A stretch of 64,000 nucleotides of DNA from Candidatus Eiseniibacteriota bacterium (GTDB lineage: Bacteria; Eisenbacteria; RBG-16-71-46; CAIMUX01): assembly GCA_020633975.1 (NCBI GenBank), contig JACKCR010000010.1:124001-188000 (forward strand), given 5' to 3'. This document shows, one piece after another, positions 51,220 through 61,111 of this stretch (the stretch's first letter is position 1; the number at the start of each line of letters is the position of its first letter). The notes under the pieces are model-generated. The model was not told the origin of the DNA and did no database searches. It was given only the letters and a program-made list of their open reading frames with translations. A program made the position numbers and the translations under genes.

Positions 51220-53994
51220 TCAGCGCCGGACGCGGACCTTCATACCGGCTCGTCCCTTGGACGTCGCCTTCCGCGTTCCCGCACCACGCTTGTTGCCGTC
51301 CTTGCGGCCCGAGCTCTCTCGTTCGCTCGTAGCTTCGGCACGCTTCGTCGGACGCGCCTTGGCCCCGACTGTACGCCGAGGGGACTTCGTCCGTCTCCCC
51401 TTCTCGTCGCCGGACGAACCGCTTCCTCCTGTGTGGCCAGTGCGGCCCTTACCAGCAGGGCCTCCGAGTCTCTCCTCCATCCGCTCGAGACGATCGCGAA
51501 GTTTGCGTGAGTCTTCTTCCAGGCGCCGAATCTCGGTCTGGAGCCGATCCACGTGACCGGACGCGCCCCCTGCGGCGGACAGGGACTGGATCGCGTGGAG
51601 ACATTCCTCGCGTTGCTCCTCGACGCGGGCGGACTCTGCTTTCGCGCGGAGCAACGGAATCGCTCCGGCGTATCCGAGGTCCGCAAACGCGCGGGGAATC
51701 CGATAGGCGATCAGCAGATCGTGATCGTCCAGGTGGGGAGCCATCGCCTCCGCAATGCGTGGCGCGAGATGGGGACGAGCGGCACCGAGTCGGGCAACGG
51801 ATCGGAACACCTGGAACCGCACGCCCCAGTATCGAGACGGGTCCTTCGCCACCGCGAGGAGGGCGTCGAGGCTCGACTCGCTCCGCGCCTCCACGAGGCC
51901 GACCGCGGCCCCGAGAGCGACGAGATCGTGCCAGTCGCGACGCTTGAGCGCGGCCGCGAGTTCGGACTCGAGTCGCTTCACGCCCGCCGGCCCTGCCACC
52001 TTCCCATACGAGATCAGCGTCTCCATCCGGACGAAGTAGCTGGGATCTCCCTTCCGAACCTTCGCTTCTAGGTCCGCCGCGGTGGCTTCGTCCGTGAACG
52101 CCCCGAGGGCCGCGACCACAGACCGGCGGGCCTTCGAGTTCCGCAGGTCGATCGCCCCCGAAAGCTCCGCACGCGCCTCCGGAGTCCGGATCTTCCCCAA
52201 CGCTTCCGCCGCCTCGCGCTGCACGCTCCAGAAGGGATCCTTCTTCAACACCTCACCCAACATCCTCACGGTGGAGAGGCTGGGATCCTTTGCAGCCTGG
52301 CGCACGAGTTGCGTGCGGGAGAAGACGCGCGCATCTCGCGACCGCCCAACTAGCGCCGCTCGCATCCACTTGGTGGGAAGGTCCAGGTCCAGCGTCTTCA
52401 GCACCCGCGCATTCGGGTCGATCACGGCCCAGGTCGGCTCCGCGGGGAGCGACATGTAGAACGTCTGCTCGCGCAGGGTCATCTCGAAGATGCGGGTGAC
52501 GGTCTCACCTTCGACCTGCACGTCCACTTCGATCGGGATGTGGAAGACGGGCGTTCCCTGGTCCGTCTTCTGCTTCTGCTCCATGCGGATCTCGAGAGCT
52601 CCGTTCTTCGCATCCCACTCGAGACTTCCCTTGAGTTCCGGATGGCCCGGGGAGAAGAGCCACTGCTGGAAGAACCCTTCGAGGCTCTTCCCGGTGGCGT
52701 CCTCGAACGCTCGCATGAGGTCGATCGTCTCGACGGTGCTCGCGGCGTGTCGCTTCACATAGAGACGAAGCGCCTTCCAGAAGAGCTCGTCGCCGACGTG
52801 TCGACGCAACATGTGGAGCACCCAGCCGCCCTTCGGATACAAGTGCATGTCGAAGAGCTGTGCCGGATAGGCGAACCGGTGGTTCACGATCGCGCGCCGG
52901 TACGGTTCGTCGAAGTAGGCGTCGGCGTCGTCGAGCAGGTTCTTCTCGAACTCTGCGAACGACTCCCCGTGCTCGCGCCAGATGCACTCGAAGTAGGTGG
53001 CGAACCCTTCCTTGAGCCACGCGTGCGCCCAATGACGACAGGTGAGGAGATCCCCGAACCACTGATGCGCCAGCTCGTGCGACACGAGGGAGTCACTCGA
53101 GAAGTCCATGGCCGCGACTTCGTCGTGGAGTGTCGTGTCGGATTGCGTCGTTGCCGACGTGTTCTCCATGCCGCCGAACGTGAAGTTGCGGATCGCAACC
53201 TGTGCGTACTTCTCGTAGGGGTACGGGCACTGGAGGAGATCCGCGAAGCATCGGATCATCTCCGGTGTCTTCCCGAAAGACCGACGCCCCTCTTCCTCCC
53301 GGCCGGGTTCTACGTAGTACTCGACGGGAAGTCCATCACAGTCGTCCTCGAGCTTCGAGAACACACCGACGACGAGAGCGATGAGGTAGGACGGGTGCGG
53401 AACCGACTCGAGGAAGTGCCACACCTTCTTCTTGCCCCGAACCGTCTCCGAGATCAGAGCACCGTTGGAGACGACGGTGTACTCGGAAGGTGCGGTGACG
53501 ACCATCTCTGTCGTCATCATCTCGTTGGGAGCGTCATGGCACGGGATCCAGTGCCGCGCCTCTTCGTCCTCTCCCTGGCTCCACATCTGCCAGCTCTGCT
53601 TCGGCGCCCACTTGGTCGGCCCCCAGAAGTAGAGGCCACGTACGGGTGACGACTTCGCATAACGGATGACGACCGACTCCTCGTCCTCTACGGGATTCGG
53701 GAACCGGACGACCATCTTTCCGTCCAAGTAGGTATAGTCGAGATCCGTCCCTCGTGAGTCACGAACGGAGCGGATGTCGAGATCGACCGCATCGAGGCGT
53801 ATGTGATCGAACGGTCCATAGCTGGCCGACAGCGACAACGTGGCGGTGGCAACGATCGTGCGTTTGGGAAGATCCGGTGTGACGTCCAATCGCAGATGAC
53901 GCACATCGCAGGTTCGATCAGGCGCGAACTTCGGCGATTCCTCTTTCAGCGTCCATTGCGTGCGTGTGCGACAACGACAGCGCATCTCGCTCAT
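51220..53994 (-). CDS. Cytoplasmic M1 aminopeptidase with HEAT repeats and basic tail
   Basis: 924 residues, no signal peptide. The N-terminal beta saddle (to about 190) precedes the catalytic domain with GGMEN (exopeptidase motif), HELAHQWFGD and KEGFATYFE (zinc ligands). From about 540 there are HEAT-like helical pairs (REAAEALGKIRTPEARAELSG, RRSVVAALGAF) in place of the usual ERAP-like C-terminal domain. A coiled coil (DRLQTEIRRLEEDSRKLRDRLERM, about 800-825) and a strongly basic Lys/Arg/Gly/Ser tail of about 85 residues end the protein. It trims peptides. The tail may contact nucleic acid or the membrane. Confidence 0.92.
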   Translation of the reverse strand: MSEMRCRCRTRTQWTLKEESPKFAPDRTCDVRHLRLDVTPDLPKRTIVATATLSLSASYGPFDHIRLDAVDLDIRSVRDSRGTDLDYTYLDGKMVVRFPNPVEDEESVVIRYAKSSPVRGLYFWGPTKWAPKQSWQMWSQGEDEEARHWIPCHDAPNEMMTTEMVVTAPSEYTVVSNGALISETVRGKKKVWHFLESVPHPSYLIALVVGVFSKLEDDCDGLPVEYYVEPGREEEGRRSFGKTPEMIRCFADLLQCPYPYEKYAQVAIRNFTFGGMENTSATTQSDTTLHDEVAAMDFSSDSLVSHELAHQWFGDLLTCRHWAHAWLKEGFATYFECIWREHGESFAEFEKNLLDDADAYFDEPYRRAIVNHRFAYPAQLFDMHLYPKGGWVLHMLRRHVGDELFWKALRLYVKRHAASTVETIDLMRAFEDATGKSLEGFFQQWLFSPGHPELKGSLEWDAKNGALEIRMEQKQKTDQGTPVFHIPIEVDVQVEGETVTRIFEMTLREQTFYMSLPAEPTWAVIDPNARVLKTLDLDLPTKWMRAALVGRSRDARVFSRTQLVRQAAKDPSLSTVRMLGEVLKKDPFWSVQREAAEALGKIRTPEARAELSGAIDLRNSKARRSVVAALGAFTDEATAADLEAKVRKGDPSYFVRMETLISYGKVAGPAGVKRLESELAAALKRRDWHDLVALGAAVGLVEARSESSLDALLAVAKDPSRYWGVRFQVFRSVARLGAARPHLAPRIAEAMAPHLDDHDLLIAYRIPRAFADLGYAGAIPLLRAKAESARVEEQREECLHAIQSLSAAGGASGHVDRLQTEIRRLEEDSRKLRDRLERMEERLGGPAGKGRTGHTGGSGSSGDEKGRRTKSPRRTVGAKARPTKRAEATSERESSGRKDGNKRGAGTRKATSKGRAGMKVRVRR

Positions 53995-54040
53995 CTACCA
54001 CCTCACCATGCGGCCACACGGTTCCATCCACAGCGGTGCC

Positions 54041-54068
54041 CCGGCTCCCCTGCACACAGAGGAGCCGG
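54041..54068. terminator. Hairpin between Tricorn and M1-HEAT genes
   Basis: CCGGCTCC (54041-54048) pairs with GGAGCCGG (54061-54068) around a 12-base loop, 62 bp downstream of the Tricorn stop. No T-run follows on either strand, so this is a weak candidate terminator or processing hairpin. Confidence 0.35.
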
Positions 54069-54130
54069 CCAGAGGAGGGGGTCGGAGGAGTGTAGGGCGT
54101 CCGGCCGAGAAGTGCGAGGACGATCCTGCT

Positions 54131-57100
54131 TCAACGACTGGGCGTGATCTCTCCCTTCGCGAGCGAGATCGCCGTCTGGAGCTGGGAATCCTGGCCGGAA
54201 GCCAGCTCCAACGGATCGTTCACGACCACGACATCAGGGCGACACCCTTCCGCCTCGAGATTCGTCCCGTCGAGGACGTTGTACCACCCCCGGAACGGAA
54301 GACGGAGCCACGTCCCGTCGCCCAGGGACATACCACCTGTGGAAATCACGCCGCCGTAGGTCTGTACACCCACCACAGGCCCTCGATCCGTCGCCTGGAT
54401 GGCCCAGGAGAAGATCTCGGCGTTGCTGAAGCTGTTCTGATTGCACAGGACGACGACTGGCTTCGTCCAGGCATAGAGAAGTCGGCGATCCTGCGGATAC
54501 CCGGGCCCGCCTCCGCGGGCGATCGTGGTCGCGTGTTCGGACGCGTTGAGGCTCGTGAGCAGGAGGTCGGTCGTCCAACCGCCACCGTTGTCACGAACGT
54601 CGATGATGAGTGCGTCCTTCCCGTGCGCCTCTGCGTAGAGATCTCTTTCGAACGCTTCGAAACTCGAGACGTCCATGCTCCGGATGTGGATGTACGCGAC
54701 CGACCCCTCCGTCGCTCTCGCGACCTCGTCTCGGCGCATCTCCACCTGGACGTCGTAGAGAAGCTCCCTGAGCTCACCGCGTGAGACCGGACGCACGACT
54801 ACGTCCCGGGTCTTTCCGTCCGCACCCTTCACCTCGAGCCGCACGCGCTTGCCGGATCGCCGATCGAGAAGTGGAGCCAGGTTCGTCGTCGAACCGACCA
54901 CCGTCCCATCGATGGAGAGCACGGTCTCGCCCGGTTCGACCCGGCTATCGACGCGATCGGTCGGCCCCTTCGGCACGACTCGCAGCACTCTCAGTCCCGG
55001 ACCGGTGAACGAAGGATCGTAGAAGAGCCCGAGCTCCGCGGTTTGTGTGTCGAGCCCGTCCTCCACATCCAGCGACGAGAGATCCGCGTACGTGGCGCGA
55101 TCTCGTCCGTACCCTCGGACGTCCCAAGGCCCCTCCGGGGACGCGCCGATTCCTTCGTCACGCTCGTCGACGGCATATCGCTCACCCGCCCAGTCCCCGG
55201 GGCCACCCCACACGTTCATGTGCGACGCTTCCACCTCGCCCAACATCATCTTGAGCACGTCGTGGAAGTCACGGTAAGTAGAGGCCGCGCCGGCCCATCC
55301 TCGATACGTCTCGTGGATCCGCTCCCAGTCCGCACCGTGGAGATCCGGGTCGTAGAACTTGTTCCCGATCTCCCGCCAAGCTTCTTCGAACACCGCCTGG
55401 CGACGAGCGAACCGATCGACCTCGATGTCGGCCTCGAACGCGTAGGACTTGGAGTCTCCGCCGCCGATCCCGATCGACTGGATCCGCCCGCCCTTGAGGT
55501 AGTAGATCCGCTTCCCATTCGAGTCGAACCGAACGTTGCTAGGGTTCGTCCCGCCCTGAGTGAGACGGGTTTCCTCTTCACCGTCCCATCGGATCTTCCA
55601 AAGATCCCTCTTTCCATCCGTGTCGGTGAGGAAGACGAACTCCTTCCCATCCTCCGTCACCCAGACGCCCGACTCGTTGCCCGGAAGCGAGGTCAACCGG
55701 ACCATGCGATCGGAGAGCCCATCGAAGTCGATCCGGACTTCGGGAAGGTCGCGCTTCCCACTCTCGTCGTCCTCGTCGTCTCCGTCGTCCGCGTCCTTCT
55801 TTGCGTCCGAACCCTTCTTTCCGCTCGCGGACTTCTTGGCGTCCCCTTCCTTGGAGCCCTTGCCGGATGCTCCGGACTTCTTCGAACCCTTCGGGTCATC
55901 GCTCGCGCCCTTCTTCGAGCCCTTGTCATCCGCTCCGTCCAGTCGATCCTCCTTCGCGAGCTCGTCGTCTTCCTTGGTGAGACGGACGTACCAGATGTCC
56001 CGCTGGTCCGGGAAACGCCGGTTCGAGACGAAGGCCAGGATCTTTCCATCCGGGGACCAGGACGGGCCCCACTCATTGTCTGGATACCGCGTGAGGTTGT
56101 AAGCGGGAGCGCTCCCGTCCGCGGGGATGAGGTAGATGTCGCCGTTGAAGTCGGTGTCGTCGTGCACGTACGCGATCCACTTCCCGTCCGGGGACCAGGA
56201 GTAATCGATGTCGGACCAGCCTTCGACGAGCGTCTTCTCCCCCGATCCGTCGGGGCGGATCGTCACCAGGTTGCCGTTGCCGCGCCGGAACGCGATCCGC
56301 TCGCCGTCGGGAGAGAACGACGGGTCGTGGTCGTCCTCCGCCGTGTCGGTGAGTCGCGTCGTTTCAGTGCGCATGGTTCGGGCGAGACGAGGTTCGTCCG
56401 GGTCCGCAGACCGGATCACGTAGAGATCGTGGTTTCCGCTGCGATCGGATGCGAAGACCAACGACTTCGAGTCGGGCGACCACGCGATCTCCTGGTCACG
56501 CGCGGGATCGGAAGTGAGCGCGTACGCCCACGGCTCGTCTTCGCTCGCCTTCATCGCGAAGATGTCACCGTCCTTCACGAACGCGAACTGCTCGTCGTCG
56601 GGAGAGAGCTCGAACTCGTTCGCGCCTCCGTTGACATCCAGTCGAACGACCGGGGCGATCCGCTCGTCGAAGGGCAGCCGGACCGAGATCCGCCTCGGCT
56701 CTCCGGGCGCCGTCGGCCAGACTCCCTCTGCGTTCGGAAGCGCTTCTGGCAGGTCCACCGCGTAGATTCCGTCCTCGTACTCGAACACCGCGAGCGAACC
56801 ATCACGCGAGAGCGAGGCGTGACGAAGCCGTCCGTCGCCGTTCACGAACCGTGTGACCCACGCGCGCTTGCCCGTCGTTACCGACATCACCTTGAGGTTC
56901 GCGACGCCGTGCGTCTCCGACTGGTAGAGGATGTGATCGCCATCGGAGAACCACGATGGGTTGAGATTCCCGCCGTACTCGAGCTCGGGACGCGAGAGGT
57001 CGAGCTTCGCGCTCCGGTCGTGCTGCGACCGCGGAACCCCGCGCTCGGACGCGAGCGTCGTCAGCTCCGTGTAGGTGCCTCCCGGCCGAAGGGAGACGTC

Positions 57101-57937
57101 CGCCAGCCATCCGCCTTGCGTCTCGACTTCTGGGTCGAAGCTCGCGGACCGCTTCACGGACGAACGCTTCGCGATCTCCGGAACACTCCCGCCACCGAGA
57201 GGTGCCTCGAGTTCGTGCATCACGAGCACGCTCCGGCCCTCTCCCTCGTATCCCCGGCGCCACCAGGAGGTCGCGGTGCGGACGAACACGAGTCGGGTCC
57301 GATCCGGAGAGAGGACGCCCACCGACCCGCCCACCGGCTGGATCCATCCGGGCGCTCCCCCAGCCACCGGCACCCACCAGAGCCCGGAGTTCCGTCCATC
57401 GAGCACGTGACGTCGGCTGTGCACGATCACGGCCGATCCATCTTCCGCCCAATCGGAGACGTACTCGGAATCGGAATCGAAGGTCAGCTGACGGAGCGCT
57501 CCTCCGTTCAGCGGCAGGGCGAAGACGTCGTCGTTGCCGTTCCGATCGGACGTGAACGCGATCCAGTTCCCGTCGGGCGACCAGAGCGGATAGCTCTCGA
57601 TCGCAGGGTGGGCCGTGAGCCGCCGCGCCTCTCCCCCTTCGGCCGGGACGACCCAGAGGTCTCCCTGATAGCAGAACGCGATTCGGGAACCGTCCGGACT
57701 GGGTGCCGGATGCCGCGGAAGGAGAACCTCCCCGTCCCGAACCGATGCCTCGTAGACCGCCGCGGCCGGGCCGCCGGCCCGGGATGCGCTACCTGTCTCC
57801 CCGTCCTCCGCGAACGCCGGGGCGAACGAAGATGCGGTCGCGAGCAGGGCAATGATGCCGACGCCAGCTGGACGCAAGGAGCGGGTCTGTGACGGTCGAC
57901 GAGAGAAGGACGGGAACAAACCGAGCATCTGGGACAC
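54131..57937 (-). CDS. Exported Tricorn-like protease (S41B)
   Basis: 1268 residues with a signal peptide ending SFAPAFA. Two propellers of TolB/PD40 blades fill residues about 60-880 (YPLWSPDGNWIAFTSDRNGNDDVF, DPSFSPDGERIAFRRGNGN). They are interrupted near 660-730 by a low-complexity Lys/Ser/Gly/Asp insert. Then come the C1 helical domain, a PDZ domain (GLRVLRVVPKGPTDRVDSRVEPGETVLSIDG) and the S41 protease core with ALIIDVRDNGGGW and NQNSFSNAEIFSWA, whose Ser is the nucleophile. Tricorn degrades peptides of 6-12 residues. Here the enzyme would work in the periplasm. It probably heads the operon with M1-HEAT. Confidence 0.93.
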   Translation of the reverse strand: MSQMLGLFPSFSRRPSQTRSLRPAGVGIIALLATASSFAPAFAEDGETGSASRAGGPAAAVYEASVRDGEVLLPRHPAPSPDGSRIAFCYQGDLWVVPAEGGEARRLTAHPAIESYPLWSPDGNWIAFTSDRNGNDDVFALPLNGGALRQLTFDSDSEYVSDWAEDGSAVIVHSRRHVLDGRNSGLWWVPVAGGAPGWIQPVGGSVGVLSPDRTRLVFVRTATSWWRRGYEGEGRSVLVMHELEAPLGGGSVPEIAKRSSVKRSASFDPEVETQGGWLADVSLRPGGTYTELTTLASERGVPRSQHDRSAKLDLSRPELEYGGNLNPSWFSDGDHILYQSETHGVANLKVMSVTTGKRAWVTRFVNGDGRLRHASLSRDGSLAVFEYEDGIYAVDLPEALPNAEGVWPTAPGEPRRISVRLPFDERIAPVVRLDVNGGANEFELSPDDEQFAFVKDGDIFAMKASEDEPWAYALTSDPARDQEIAWSPDSKSLVFASDRSGNHDLYVIRSADPDEPRLARTMRTETTRLTDTAEDDHDPSFSPDGERIAFRRGNGNLVTIRPDGSGEKTLVEGWSDIDYSWSPDGKWIAYVHDDTDFNGDIYLIPADGSAPAYNLTRYPDNEWGPSWSPDGKILAFVSNRRFPDQRDIWYVRLTKEDDELAKEDRLDGADDKGSKKGASDDPKGSKKSGASGKGSKEGDAKKSASGKKGSDAKKDADDGDDEDDESGKRDLPEVRIDFDGLSDRMVRLTSLPGNESGVWVTEDGKEFVFLTDTDGKRDLWKIRWDGEEETRLTQGGTNPSNVRFDSNGKRIYYLKGGRIQSIGIGGGDSKSYAFEADIEVDRFARRQAVFEEAWREIGNKFYDPDLHGADWERIHETYRGWAGAASTYRDFHDVLKMMLGEVEASHMNVWGGPGDWAGERYAVDERDEGIGASPEGPWDVRGYGRDRATYADLSSLDVEDGLDTQTAELGLFYDPSFTGPGLRVLRVVPKGPTDRVDSRVEPGETVLSIDGTVVGSTTNLAPLLDRRSGKRVRLEVKGADGKTRDVVVRPVSRGELRELLYDVQVEMRRDEVARATEGSVAYIHIRSMDVSSFEAFERDLYAEAHGKDALIIDVRDNGGGWTTDLLLTSLNASEHATTIARGGGPGYPQDRRLLYAWTKPVVVLCNQNSFSNAEIFSWAIQATDRGPVVGVQTYGGVISTGGMSLGDGTWLRLPFRGWYNVLDGTNLEAEGCRPDVVVVNDPLELASGQDSQLQTAISLAKGEITPSR

Positions 57938-58157
57938 CTCCGAGCGGTGGCGCGTTGACGGACGTCGTCGGATTCTGCGCGATCGGTGAGACTCGGTCCA
58001 GGAACGATGGATTGGAAAGGGACGTCTTGAGCCGAGGCGGATCCTGTGCGTTCATTTGGGCCACGCGCCGAAGGAACCGCCGACCTGCCATCCGGTAGGG
58101 AGACTCGTACGACGACTCGACGCCGGGAGCCGACTCCTCGTCTCCACGACCCGTGCC

Positions 58158-61034
58158 ATGACTCGAGGGAGCCACAGCATCGTGAAGCAATGCCATTCGA
58201 CCATCCGAACGACGCTGACGCGCCGTCCCCGTGGCTCGTTCCGTCCCTGCAGCACTCTCGGGTCCATTTGGGTCATCGCGGGAATCGTCGCAGGACTCCT
58301 CGCGGCCCTGGCTGCTGCGCCGGGCCCGTGCGCGGCCGAGTCCCGGCTGGTCCCACCGGTCGAACGAAGACTGGACGAACTGCGTCAGGCCGGACTTCCC
58401 GGTGACGACCCGTACTACACGTCGCTTCCCGCACTCCCGATCGCCGGCCTCGACGACACGTCCTGGATCGACGCGTTCGGTCCGCCCACTCTGGAAAACA
58501 GCGTGCTCGCCGCGGTCGTCTGGGCCGACACGAGTCTCGTGGTGGGCGGAGACTTCCTCGAAGCAAACGAAGCCCCTGCACTGCACGTGGCGAGGTGGGC
58601 GGACACGAAGTGGGAACCGCTCGGCGACGGGCTCGACGAGTCGGTCTACACGCTGGTCGAGTGGAACGGTCAACTCATCGCTGGCGGACTCTTCAGGTCT
58701 TCCGGCGACGGCAGTACGGAGCTGAACCACGTGGCGGCCTGGAACGGGTCGTCCTGGCAGGCGATGGGAGATGGATTCGACGACCCTGTCCTTGCGCTCA
58801 CGGTGGTGGAAAACACGCTCTATGCCGGCGGATGGTTCATCGAGAGTGGGTCGACCGTCGTCAATCACATCGCACGTTGGGACGCCGGGGCTGAAACCTG
58901 GCAGCCGCTCGGGACCGGCCTCACCGGCGGGGCCTCGCCTCACGTGACGGCTCTCGGCGAAGTCGATGGTCAGCTCCTGGTCGGAGGCCGGTTCACCTCG
59001 AGTGCCAACGGCAGCGTCCGCAACCTCGCAACGTGGGCGAACGACACCTGGACCGAGTTCGGCGGAGGAGCGGGCGACCGGATCTACGCCTTCGGGACGG
59101 TCGGCGACGCGCTCTACGCGGCAGGGCTCTTCACGGAAATCGGCGGCGTCTCCGCACAGTACGTCGCCAAGTGGAACGACACCGCCTGGGAACCGCTCGA
59201 TTCCGGCACCAACGAACCCGTCCTCTGTCTGACCGGCGATGCAGACACCCTCTACGTAGGCGGACACTTCACGCTAGCAGGCGACACCACCGCCATCTCC
59301 GTTGCGAAGTACGACGGCACTGCCTGGAGTTCGGTCAAGTCCGGGATGAACGGGAGCGTGACGCAGCTGCTGCCGTGGTCCGACTACCTCGTCGCCGGCG
59401 GCATCTTCACCCAGGCGGGCGGGGGCGACGTCTCCTTCGTCGCGGCACTCGACGACAACGGCTGGGGCCCGATCGGCGCGGCACTCGACGGTTCCGTGAA
59501 CGCGCTCCAGGTCTATGGCGACAAACTCGTCGTGGGAGGCACCTTCTCGCGAGCGGGGCGAGACGCGAAGAGCATCGCAGCTTGGGATGGTCGCTCCTGG
59601 ACGCCGTTCGGTGACGGATTGGAAGGAACCGTCCGCTCTCTCTGCGTCCATGAGAGCAGCCTCTACGCAGGCGGCGACTTCGCCCTGACCGACTCGACCG
59701 ACTCCCACCTCGCGCGCTGGGACAGCTCGGCCGAAACCTGGGTCGACTTCGGCGCCGCGTCCGACGACGTCCGCGACATGATCTCCTGGGATGGATCCCT
59801 CTACATAGGAGGCGACTTCCAGACCGTCGGCGGACTCAGCGTCGGACGGGTCGCGGAGTTCGACGGCGAGGCGTGGTACGCACTCGGCAACGGGCTCAAC
59901 GGGCCCGTGTACGCGCTCAGCAACTACCACGGCGAGCTCGTCGCCGGAGGCGAGTTCACCCGCTCCCTTCTCGACACGCTGAACTACGTCGGACACTTCG
60001 ACGGAACGTCGTGGCGCGCGTTCGACAACGGCATGACCGGGCCTGTTCGCGAAATCAGCCGCTTTACCGGCGACGGCGCACACGGGGATCTGATCGTCGG
60101 CGGAGACTTCGCCGCCGAAGCGGACGGGGACCCCGAGTACTTGGCCGCCTGGGACGACTCGGTCTGGGCCGCCGTCTCGTCCTCGATCGTCGGACCGTCG
60201 ATCGACGCCCTGCTTTCCACGGGGCCCTCGCTCTACGTCGGCGGGGAGTTCGCCGTTCCCACGTCGGAAGGCAGCGCAACGCGGATTGCGCGAAGCGACG
60301 GGTCGTTCGCCTGGAGCCGTCTCGGCTCGGGGGTCAACGGCAAGGTGCGCGCCCTCGCACTCTATGACGACCTCCTCTACGTCGCCGGAGACTTCAGTGC
60401 AGCCGGCGGCAAGTCCTCTCCCTTCCTCGCCCGCTGGGGCGACGTCGGCCCGGTGCCCGTTCTCCTCTCCCATCTGGACGCACGCCGAGAAGGACCGGAC
60501 GTCGTTCTCCAGTGGACCGTGAGCGACGCGATCGACCATCTCGGCTTCCGCATCTATCGCGGCGATACTTCCGAAGATGGCCTCGTCACAGACGAGTTCC
60601 TCCACTCCGAAGACGGAAGCTACGAGTTCGTGGACGGGAGCGCGCCGACCTACGAGCTGCTCTACTGGATCGAAGAGGTCTCGCTCGACGGCCACTCCCT
60701 CTGGTTCGGCCCACTCTCCGTCATCGCGACCTCCGGACCCGGATCGGGCGACGGTTCGACTCCGTCCATCCGCGCTCTGGGTCCGCTCCCCTTCCGCGAT
60801 CGGACGTCGTTCCGACTCGCCGCATCGGGCAGCGACGAAGTCGCGGTGGATGTTTACGACGTTCGCGGACGGCACATCCGCACCCTGTGGCGAGGCGTGT
60901 TGCCATCGGGCGAGGTCGACGTCACATGGGATGGACGCACCGAGGCCGGAAGGACCGTGGGAGCCTCGCTCTACTTCGTCCGCGCGACGGCACCGGGCTG
61001 GGGACGAACGCTCCGCGTGCTCCGACTCGAGTAG
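58158..61034 (+). CDS. Secreted propeller-repeat protein with C-terminal FlgD-like sorting domain
   Basis: About 958 residues from ATG 58158 (start uncertain; several leaders possible). The signal peptide is WVIAGIVAGLLAALAAAPGPCAAE. At least a dozen blades of the form LYAGGDF....... W ... LGDGL.G.V.AL occur, each about 40-50 residues with VGG(D/E)F and AxWDG.SW, as in Delta-60/Kelch-like repeat proteins of FCB bacteria. The C-terminus has an Ig-like segment (DHLGFRIYRGDT) and the sorting domain (LPFRDRTSF, YDVRGRHIRTLW, WDGRTEAGRTVGASLYFVR). It is a surface or released protein of unknown ligand. The 3' end is part of a 33-bp repeat. Confidence 0.88.
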   Translation: MTRGSHSIVKQCHSTIRTTLTRRPRGSFRPCSTLGSIWVIAGIVAGLLAALAAAPGPCAAESRLVPPVERRLDELRQAGLPGDDPYYTSLPALPIAGLDDTSWIDAFGPPTLENSVLAAVVWADTSLVVGGDFLEANEAPALHVARWADTKWEPLGDGLDESVYTLVEWNGQLIAGGLFRSSGDGSTELNHVAAWNGSSWQAMGDGFDDPVLALTVVENTLYAGGWFIESGSTVVNHIARWDAGAETWQPLGTGLTGGASPHVTALGEVDGQLLVGGRFTSSANGSVRNLATWANDTWTEFGGGAGDRIYAFGTVGDALYAAGLFTEIGGVSAQYVAKWNDTAWEPLDSGTNEPVLCLTGDADTLYVGGHFTLAGDTTAISVAKYDGTAWSSVKSGMNGSVTQLLPWSDYLVAGGIFTQAGGGDVSFVAALDDNGWGPIGAALDGSVNALQVYGDKLVVGGTFSRAGRDAKSIAAWDGRSWTPFGDGLEGTVRSLCVHESSLYAGGDFALTDSTDSHLARWDSSAETWVDFGAASDDVRDMISWDGSLYIGGDFQTVGGLSVGRVAEFDGEAWYALGNGLNGPVYALSNYHGELVAGGEFTRSLLDTLNYVGHFDGTSWRAFDNGMTGPVREISRFTGDGAHGDLIVGGDFAAEADGDPEYLAAWDDSVWAAVSSSIVGPSIDALLSTGPSLYVGGEFAVPTSEGSATRIARSDGSFAWSRLGSGVNGKVRALALYDDLLYVAGDFSAAGGKSSPFLARWGDVGPVPVLLSHLDARREGPDVVLQWTVSDAIDHLGFRIYRGDTSEDGLVTDEFLHSEDGSYEFVDGSAPTYELLYWIEEVSLDGHSLWFGPLSVIATSGPGSGDGSTPSIRALGPLPFRDRTSFRLAASGSDEVAVDVYDVRGRHIRTLWRGVLPSGEVDVTWDGRTEAGRTVGASLYFVRATAPGWGRTLRVLRLE

Positions 61035-61091
61035 CCACCGACGCCCGCGTCGTTCCTGCTCGAGTAGCCACGGACGCCCGCGTCGTTCCGG
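61026..61091. repeat. 33-bp direct duplication spanning a stop codon
   Basis: Two 33-bp units beginning CTCGAGTAGCCAC (61026-61058 and 61059-61091) differ at only two positions. The first contains the stop codon of the propeller protein; the second is a copy in the spacer before the mtfA-like gene. Confidence 0.93.
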
Positions 61092-61111
61092 TTCAGATCG
61101 CCGAGGTACTC

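Noticed and set aside
55043-57892. Very long open frame on the plus strand opposite the Tricorn gene
   Set aside because: It mirrors the codon phase of the real gene in GC-rich DNA, has a biased Arg/Val/Glu composition and no domain. Several others are alike (2605-4080, 4130-5533, 6009-7643, 21590-23272, 46239-47279, 47912-49411, 59274-60875).
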